Part shown: positions 58,790 to 64,000 of the stretch, one piece after another
How positions within the stretch are numbered: position 1 is the stretch's first letter
Layout of the letters: each line of letters starts with the position of its first letter
Program-made: the position numbers and the translations under genes
The notes under the pieces: generated by a model
Seen by the model: the letters and a program-made list of their open reading frames with translations, nothing else
Databases searched by the model: none
What the model was told of the DNA's origin: nothing
Assembly: GCF_006442965.1 (NCBI RefSeq)
Contig: NZ_VFWX01000023.1
Span: 1 to 64,000, forward strand
Direction of reading: 5' to 3'
From: Mesorhizobium sp. CU3
GTDB taxonomy: Bacteria; Pseudomonadota; Alphaproteobacteria; Rhizobiales; Rhizobiaceae
DNA: 64,000 nt

Positions 58790-59017
58790 ATGACGACCTT
58801 GGACCATATTGCCCACGAAACAGGCCGCGACGGCTTCAACCTGCTCGGCTTTGCCGGCCGCGCCTTGCGCGTGGTCTTTCACGCCATGCGGATGCGCAGC
58901 GATCGCGCCGCGTTGCATGCCATGCCGGATCATCAGTTGAAGGACATCGGCATCGGCCGCTCGCAGATCGAGCATTACACCCCCGTCCGCTTCACGCTGT
59001 CCGGCAAGGACGCCTGA
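58790..59017 (+). CDS. DUF1127 small protein
   Basis: The product (75 aa) has the DUF1127 core near its C-terminal half, RSDRAALHAMPDHQLKDIGIGRSQIEH. Such Arg-rich small proteins affect phosphate, RNA and carbon metabolism in Agrobacterium and related bacteria. ATG 58790, after GGAG, is preferred over ATG 58778. It is followed by a hairpin. Confidence 0.75.
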   Translation: MTTLDHIAHETGRDGFNLLGFAGRALRVVFHAMRMRSDRAALHAMPDHQLKDIGIGRSQIEHYTPVRFTLSGKDA

Positions 59018-59023
59018 GCCGAT

Positions 59024-59053
59024 CGAGAGCCTCCGGCATTGCCGGGGTTCTCG
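59024..59053. terminator. hairpin after the DUF1127 gene
   Basis: CGAGAGCCTCCGGC and GCCGGGGTTCTCG pair imperfectly around ATT. It lies 7 bases after the DUF1127 stop and would separate this gene from the OsmC operon. Confidence 0.5.
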
Positions 59054-59199
59054 TGGTGGCCTGCCCGATCCCGATCCAACGCTGTTTCCATGGCGGCGGA
59101 TCGAAATTCCACGCTCGCACCCACTCTCGTTCAAACGTTCATCGGCCAAGGAAAGGCCGTCCGGCAACCAAGCCGCAAACCACCTTTTGGAGTAGTCAA

Positions 59200-59778
59200 A
59201 TGCAACCCAACACCAAACCTGCAAGGCTTCCGCTCAACGGCGTCGACACGCCGAACCTGCTCGCAACCATCAACTTCGTCGCCGGCCAGCCGGAACTGGC
59301 GAAGTTCCAGTTCCGCGCCCACAACGAATGGATCGAGGGCACGCACAGCAAGAGCGTCATGCATGGCTTCTTCGGCGCTGGCCAGGAGCAGAAGCACGAG
59401 AAGCCGCATTACGCCGACAGCGACCATCCGACCATCCTGTGCGGCGCCGACAATGCGCCGACGCCGGTGGAATGGCTGCTGCACGGGCTGGCGAGCTGCC
59501 TGATGGCCGGCGTCGCCAACATCGCCGCCGCGCGCGGCATCAAGCTGACCAAGGTAAAGTGCTCGGTCGACGGCGACATCGACCTGCGCGGCATCCTCGG
59601 CATTTCCGACGAGGTGCGCAACGGCTTCCAGGACATCCAGGTCAACTTCGAGGTCGAGGGCGATGCGCCGGCCGAGAAGCTCACCCAGTTGGTCGAACAG
59701 GCCCGAGCCCGTTCGGCCGTGTTCGACGTGCTGACCAAGGGTGTGCCGGTCAAGGTCGGCATCAAGACCATCCAATGA
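59200..59778 (+). CDS. OsmC-family protein
   Basis: The product (192 aa) has the OsmC fold: the redox Cys in HPTILCGADNAPTPVEWLLHG and in LASCLMAGVANIAAARG, and the C-terminal half VNFEVEGDAPAEKLTQLVEQARARS typical of the family. It reduces organic peroxides with thiols. GGAG lies 7 bases before the ATG at 59200. It heads an apparent operon with two flavin enzymes and a MaoC gene. Confidence 0.8.
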   Translation: MQPNTKPARLPLNGVDTPNLLATINFVAGQPELAKFQFRAHNEWIEGTHSKSVMHGFFGAGQEQKHEKPHYADSDHPTILCGADNAPTPVEWLLHGLASCLMAGVANIAAARGIKLTKVKCSVDGDIDLRGILGISDEVRNGFQDIQVNFEVEGDAPAEKLTQLVEQARARSAVFDVLTKGVPVKVGIKTIQ

Positions 59779-59838
59779 TCTGAACCCAGCAGGTGGTCCG
59801 GAGCCGATCCGGACCGCCCTCCCAAACGGATGAGAACC

Positions 59839-61065
59839 ATGAAACGGGCTGACGTCGTCATCGTCGGCGCGGGCCAGGCCGGCCTTGCGCTCAGCCATTG
59901 CCTCGGCCGGGCCGGCATCGAGCATGTCGTGCTGGAGCGCGGCCGCATCGGCGAACGCTGGCGCTCGCAGAGCTGGCGGTCACTCAGGCTGCTGACGCCC
60001 AATTGGCTGAATGCGCTGCCCGGCTCGCCCTATAAGGGCGGCGACCCCGACGGCTTCATGAGCAAAGGGATGTTCGTGGAAAGCCTGGAGCGCTACGCCT
60101 GGCAATGGCAAGCGCCTGTCGAGACCAATGTCGAGGTGATCACTGCCAAGCGGACCGGCGACGGCTTTGCCTTGCGCACCAGCGCCGGCGACTGGTCGGC
60201 GCGCGCGGTCGTCGTTGCGACCGGACATTGCGACCAGCCGCTCATCCCGTTTGCGCCCGAAACCGTCCGTGGACCGGTCAGCATCCACGCCTCTCAATAC
60301 CGCTCGCCTGGCGAGCTGCCGGGCGGCGGCGTGCTGGTCGTCGGCGCATCGTCCTCCGGCGTGCAGATCGCCGACGAGCTTGCCCGCGCCGGGCGGCGCG
60401 TCGTGCTTTCGGTCGGCAAGCACACGCGCCTACCAAGGACATGGCGCGGCCAGGATATCTTCTTCTGGCTGTCCGCAATGGGCCTGATGGCGCAGCGCCC
60501 GGAAGATTTGGCCAATCCGGAAGCCGCCCGGCGCCAGCCTTCGCTGCAGCTCGCCGGCCGGCCGGACGGCGCCAATGTCGATCTCGCCACGCTGCAGGCG
60601 CTCGGCGTGCAACTGGCCGGGCGGGTGCGTGGCGTCGGCGACCGCGAGATCAGCTTCGCCGGCGGCCTCGGCCAGCACATAGCGGCGGCGGACGCAAAGC
60701 AGGCGCGCCTGCTCGACCAGATCGACCTTTTCACGGGATCGCCGACACCATACCGGCCCGAGCCTGTCGCGATGCCGGCGGCCAGCGCGGAACGGCTGTC
60801 GCTGAGCGACGGATCGATCCGCACCATTATCTGGGCAACCGGCTATGCGCGCTCTTTCGGCTGGCTGGAACCGCTCGCGCTCGGCGCCGACGGCGAGATC
60901 GCGCATCAGGGCGGCGTCACCAGCGTGCCCGGGCTTTATGCGCTGGGCTTCCGCTTCCTGCGCAAGCGCGATTCCAATTTCATCGGCGGTGTCGGCGCAG
61001 ACGCCGAGGCAATCGCCACCGAAGTCTCCCACTATCTCGACTGCAACGGCCGCAAGGCGGCCTGA
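59839..61065 (+). CDS. flavin-containing monooxygenase
   Basis: The product (408 aa) has the FAD motif VVIVGAGQAGLALSHCLGRAG, the NADPH motif VLVVGASSSGVQIADEL and WATGYARSFGWLE near the end, the order seen in FMO/CzcO-type monooxygenases. Its substrate is unknown. ATG 59839 follows GGATGAGA. It lies 61 bases after OsmC and 9 bases before the next flavin gene, so it is within an operon. Confidence 0.8.
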   Translation: MKRADVVIVGAGQAGLALSHCLGRAGIEHVVLERGRIGERWRSQSWRSLRLLTPNWLNALPGSPYKGGDPDGFMSKGMFVESLERYAWQWQAPVETNVEVITAKRTGDGFALRTSAGDWSARAVVVATGHCDQPLIPFAPETVRGPVSIHASQYRSPGELPGGGVLVVGASSSGVQIADELARAGRRVVLSVGKHTRLPRTWRGQDIFFWLSAMGLMAQRPEDLANPEAARRQPSLQLAGRPDGANVDLATLQALGVQLAGRVRGVGDREISFAGGLGQHIAAADAKQARLLDQIDLFTGSPTPYRPEPVAMPAASAERLSLSDGSIRTIIWATGYARSFGWLEPLALGADGEIAHQGGVTSVPGLYALGFRFLRKRDSNFIGGVGADAEAIATEVSHYLDCNGRKAA

Positions 61066-61074
61066 GGACAAACA

Positions 61075-62343
61075 ATGCCAACGACCTCCCTCCCCCCGAT
61101 CCCCAAACGCAGCCACTATGATGCGGTCATCGTCGGCGCGCGCTGCGCCGGCGCCGCGACCGCGATGCTGCTCGCCCGCGCCGGGCTGAACGTGCTTGCC
61201 ATCGACCGCAAGCCCTATGGCTCCGACACGCTGTCGACACACGCGCTGATGCGGCCGGCCGTGCTGCAGCTTGCGCGCTGGGGCCTGCTGAAGCCGCTGC
61301 TCGAGGCCGGCACGCCGCTGATCGAGACGACCACCTTCCACTATGGCGACGAGGAGATCGTCATCCCGCTCGCCGCCGGCTCGGACCTCCCGGGGCTGAT
61401 CGCGCCGCGGCGTACCGTGCTCGACCGCATTCTCGTCGATGCGGCGCGCAAGGCAGGCGCCGAAATCCTGCACGAGATGGTGGTCGGCGACCTGATCGCC
61501 GATACACGCGGCCGCGTGCGCGGCGTCGATATCCGCTCAGCCGGCCGCGCCGCGCTCCGGGTCAGCGCCGATATCGTCATCGGCGCGGACGGTATCGGTT
61601 CGCTGGTGGCGAAATGCTGCGACGCGCAGGTGCTGCGGCACGGCAGCGTTTCGGCCGCGCATGTCTATGGCTACGCGCCCATCGAGCCCGGCGCCGGCTA
61701 TCACTGGTATTTCCGCGACGGGCTGGCCGGCTCGCTCATCCCGACCAATGACGGCCAGGCTTGCATTGTCGCTTCGGTGCCGACGAGCCTGTTCGACCTG
61801 CATTTTCGGGTTGGACACGCCGGCGCCCGCATAGAGGTGCTGGAAGCGCTTTCGCCGGCGCTAGCCGAGCAGGCGAGCCAGGCGCCTTCTGATGCCCGCC
61901 TGCAGGCCTTTCGCGGCGTGCCGGGCTACATCCGCCAGGCGCACGGCCCGGGCTGGGCTCTGGTCGGCGACGCCGGCTTCTTCCGCGACCCGCTTACCGC
62001 GCACGGCATTTCCGATGCGCTGCGCGACGCCGAGAGTCTGGCGCTGGCGGTCCTCGATGGCAGGGGAGCGGCATTCGAGGCCTATCAGCGCGAGCGCGAC
62101 CTCGTCGCCAACCAGATCCTCGACACCACCGACGCAGTCGCGGGCTTCGACTGGACGCTGAACGACATCGGCGAGAGGCATCGCCGCTTCAGCGCGGTGG
62201 TGAAGAGTGAGGTGCAGAGGCTCGCCGAAAGGGAGACACCGCGCGCCGCGCGCCGGACGTCCGCCCACCGGGCGCCGGCGAACCAAGACGAGCCGCTGGC
62301 CGCAACCCGGCCGAACATCCATCGCAATCGAATAGGAGCATGA
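61075..62343 (+). CDS. FAD-dependent monooxygenase (PHBH/geranylgeranyl-reductase type)
   Basis: The product (422 aa) starts with VIVGARCAGAATAMLLARAG, the form of the FAD motif (GARCAG instead of GAGxAG) found in this family, and has ALVGDAGFFRDPLTAHGISDALRD as its second FAD motif. It should hydroxylate an aromatic or reduce a polyprenyl-like substrate. Its stop overlaps the next start region (ATGA). It is the third gene of the OsmC operon. Confidence 0.8.
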   Translation: MPTTSLPPIPKRSHYDAVIVGARCAGAATAMLLARAGLNVLAIDRKPYGSDTLSTHALMRPAVLQLARWGLLKPLLEAGTPLIETTTFHYGDEEIVIPLAAGSDLPGLIAPRRTVLDRILVDAARKAGAEILHEMVVGDLIADTRGRVRGVDIRSAGRAALRVSADIVIGADGIGSLVAKCCDAQVLRHGSVSAAHVYGYAPIEPGAGYHWYFRDGLAGSLIPTNDGQACIVASVPTSLFDLHFRVGHAGARIEVLEALSPALAEQASQAPSDARLQAFRGVPGYIRQAHGPGWALVGDAGFFRDPLTAHGISDALRDAESLALAVLDGRGAAFEAYQRERDLVANQILDTTDAVAGFDWTLNDIGERHRRFSAVVKSEVQRLAERETPRAARRTSAHRAPANQDEPLAATRPNIHRNRIGA

Positions 62344-62345
62344 CC

Positions 62346-62801
62346 ATGACCGCGCATATGATGAAGGACGGCTGGACGGGCGTCGCCAAGGGGCGGCCGC
62401 AGGTCGGTGCGTTCGCCGAGCGTTCGCGGCGCACGCAAACCTGGGACATCGAAGCTTTCGCGGAGATGACCGGCGATCGTAATCCGCTGCATTTCGACAA
62501 GACGGCCGCCGAGGCCTCGGTGTTCGGCAAGCTCATCGTTCAAGGCGGCGTCACGTCCGGCATACTCAACGCGGTGGTGGCCGAGGACCTGCCCGGCCCC
62601 GGCTCGGTGTTCCTCGAAGTGTCGTGGAAATTCGTCAAGGCGGTCGGCATCGGCGAACTGATCACCGGCCGCGTCGAGGTGATCGACGTGCGCGCCGATA
62701 AGCCGATCACCAAGTTGGAGACATCGGTGCGCAACGAGGCCGGCGAAATCTGCCTGACCGGGACCGCCACGGTGTTCACCGTGCCGCTGGCCAAGGGGTG
62801 A
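62346..62801 (+). CDS. MaoC-like dehydratase (R-hydratase)
   Basis: The product (151 aa) has the hot-dog-fold signature FAEMTGDRNPLHFD, with the catalytic Asp and His, and VQGGVTSGIL. It hydrates or dehydrates a 2-enoyl-CoA, the (R)-specific type. I prefer ATG 62346 (AGGAG 7 bases upstream) to ATG 62340, which is too close to the same site. It is the last gene of the operon, suggesting that a CoA thioester may be processed after oxidation. Confidence 0.85.
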   Translation: MTAHMMKDGWTGVAKGRPQVGAFAERSRRTQTWDIEAFAEMTGDRNPLHFDKTAAEASVFGKLIVQGGVTSGILNAVVAEDLPGPGSVFLEVSWKFVKAVGIGELITGRVEVIDVRADKPITKLETSVRNEAGEICLTGTATVFTVPLAKG

Positions 62802-62858
62802 GTCTCATAAACAGGCCAGGATATCGATCCGGTCGGCGTTGCGTTGTCCGGCCCGGTT

Positions 62859-63395
62859 TTATTGATGGTCTAGGAGCTTGGTCACCTTGACGTCGCGCCT
62901 GCCCTGCGCGTTCGCATGATCGACGCCGTCTATGGTGATGGCGAAGGTGCCGTTTTCGGTCCTGGCTATCCAGCCCCTGCCCTTGAGATACCAGAGATGG
63001 AACTCGAGATGTTCCTGCGGGCAGCCCGACAGACGCTCGAGCTCTTCGTCGCCGATGCCTGGATTGTTCACGTCCTGCCGACGCCTGACATAAAGGAGCG
63101 AGAGGATCTTGGCCTGAATGGCTGAATCGCGCTCGACGCTGCCGGGATCGCCCGCCTCGTCGCTCAGTTGGCGCCGATCGTCCAGCCGCTCGTTGTATTG
63201 AACGTCATATTGCGCGCGCTTGACCGGATCCTTGAGCGTGTTGTGGGCCTCGACGATCTCGCTGAAGCGCGCCTCGTTGCCCGTCTCCCGATTGTCGGGA
63301 TGATAGCGCATGGCGAAATAGCGAAATATCCGTTCGATGGTTTCCGAGTTGGCTCGCGGACTGACCTGCAAAAGTTCGTAATAGTCTATGAACAA
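62859..63395 (-). CDS. J-domain (DnaJ-like) protein
   Basis: The product (178 aa) has an N-terminal J domain: DYYELLQVSPRANSETIERI and the HPD motif in RYHPDNRE, which stimulates DnaK. The C-terminal 100 residues (LSGCPQEHLEFHLWYLKGRG) are of unknown type and may bind a client or RNA; no Gly/Phe or zinc-finger region is present. The start is TTG at 63395, 6 bases after GGGGGAA. It is convergent to the MaoC gene. Confidence 0.75.
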   Translation of the reverse strand: MFIDYYELLQVSPRANSETIERIFRYFAMRYHPDNRETGNEARFSEIVEAHNTLKDPVKRAQYDVQYNERLDDRRQLSDEAGDPGSVERDSAIQAKILSLLYVRRRQDVNNPGIGDEELERLSGCPQEHLEFHLWYLKGRGWIARTENGTFAITIDGVDHANAQGRRDVKVTKLLDHQ

Positions 63396-63555
63396 GACGT
63401 TCCCCCAAAACTGCCCATAGTTTGTTACGTTGTTTGCTCCGATGCAATGCAGACCGAAGGCCCAAATGCGGCTCCTCAAGTCCGACGATGATTACAATTG
63501 TCTGCAATGATTCGCAGGAGGTTTGCCGAGGGCTTTTGTGACCCAAGTTGCACTT

Positions 63556-64000
63556 CTATCCGCCCGCAGTCTCGGCGACGAAGGCGCGGACATGGGCGAT
63601 GAAATCGTCGAAGGCCGGTTCGCCTTCCAGCAGGATATGGTTCCTGCTTTCGAGCTCGACGAAGCGCGCGCCGGGAATGCCGGCGGCCATGGTGTGCCCT
63701 GATTCCACCGGGGCGACATTGTCGTCCCGTGCGTGCAGCACCAGCGTCGGCACCCGCACCTTCTCCAGGAGATCGCTGACGTCGATGACGGAGAACGCGC
63801 TCTGCAGGCGAAAGGCGTCGTCCGGCGAAATGGTGCGCAGCATCAGATCGTCCATCCAGCCGAAATGCTCGTGCGTGGCGCCGGGGATGAACATGGAACA
63901 GAAGACCTGGCGGAACATCGGGTTCTGCTTGCCCCAGCCCTCGCGCATCAGCGTCGCGATCGCCTCGCGCGTCGCGATCTCACCGGCGTCGCCGCGTGCC
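63556..64000 (-). CDS. alpha/beta hydrolase, partial
   Basis: The visible C-terminal portion contains RVPTLVLHARDDNVAPVES (the acid Asp), and ELESRNHILLE with the catalytic His. The nucleophile and N-terminus lie beyond the window's right end. The frame is open to the last base. Related proteins are often fused to a LuxR HTH or a cyclase domain, so the full gene may be larger. Substrate unknown. Confidence 0.75.
   Translation of the reverse strand, partial: ARGDAGEIATREAIATLMREGWGKQNPMFRQVFCSMFIPGATHEHFGWMDDLMLRTISPDDAFRLQSAFSVIDVSDLLEKVRVPTLVLHARDDNVAPVESGHTMAAGIPGARFVELESRNHILLEGEPAFDDFIAHVRAFVAETAGG

Noticed and set aside
1..64000. CRISPR arrays, tRNA or rRNA genes, integrases, transposases, toxin-antitoxin pairs
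   Set aside because: None seen on either strand; repeats present are foldback elements without spacers or coding capacity.

Overview
The window looks like chromosomal DNA of a Mesorhizobium-like member of the Rhizobiales. The evidence is high GC content, ATGA/GTGA-type coupled starts, many sugar or polyol ABC-transport and regulator genes, PaoABC-type molybdenum enzymes, and dispersed RIME-like foldback repeats of the CATCTCCCC...GGGGAGAT kind. I see no rRNA, tRNA, CRISPR array, prophage or intact insertion sequence. The taxonomic call is inference from gene families and repeats, not from a marker gene.

Region 1 (about 0.3-13.5 kb) is a cell-surface polysaccharide locus. A minus-strand operon (glycosyltransferase, flippase, CelD-like acyltransferase) diverges from a plus-strand operon (DUF1972-type glycosyltransferase, Tat-signal GH5 glycosidase). 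It continues with a polymerase, a Wzc/ExoP-like chain-length protein with a degenerate kinase domain, and a GINT1-N-like beta-propeller protein. Three sequences matching the sigma-54 consensus sit in its control regions, so the locus may be an RpoN regulon. An FAD oxidoreductase and a GNAT protein follow.

Region 2 (14.2-21.1 kb) is a polyol/tagatose catabolic locus. LacI regulator, zinc alcohol dehydrogenase, SmoS-like polyol dehydrogenase and SmoE-like binding protein are on the minus strand; a divergent PfkB kinase and a GatZ/KbaZ-like tagatose-6-phosphate epimerase are on the plus strand. The likely route is galactitol or altritol to D-tagatose, then tagatose-6-phosphate, then fructose-6-phosphate. 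No permease or ATPase lies next to the binding protein.

Region 3 (21.2-33 kb) holds mostly independent genes: aldo/keto reductase, GST, flavin monooxygenase, DUF922 protease-like protein, LuxR-HTH/TPR regulator, VOC protein, ankyrin protein, KefB-like antiporter with a Usp domain, DUF2270 protein, sulfotransferase and small hypotheticals.

Region 4 (33.0-42.2 kb) is an uninterrupted minus-strand block: a 91-codon ORF, a LacI regulator with an apparent ATT start, a PanB-like protein lacking the usual metal ligands, a membrane di-iron hydroxylase, a rhizopine/inositol-type binding protein, a DeoR regulator, and a ribose-type ABC transporter (ATPase, permease, second binding protein). This is the most original part of the window and could be a catabolic system for an unusual substrate.

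Region 5 (42.3-64 kb) has a BTAD/alpha-beta hydrolase/pseudo-cyclase fusion, an aldo/keto reductase, an F420-type reductase, a RibD-like reductase, a TetR regulator with a clear palindromic operator, PaoABC, a membrane PAS-GGDEF cyclase, MgtC, a His-rich secreted protein, a 33-residue membrane peptide, a divergent MFS/LysR pair, DUF1127, an OsmC/flavin/flavin/MaoC operon, a J-domain protein and a truncated alpha/beta hydrolase at the right edge.
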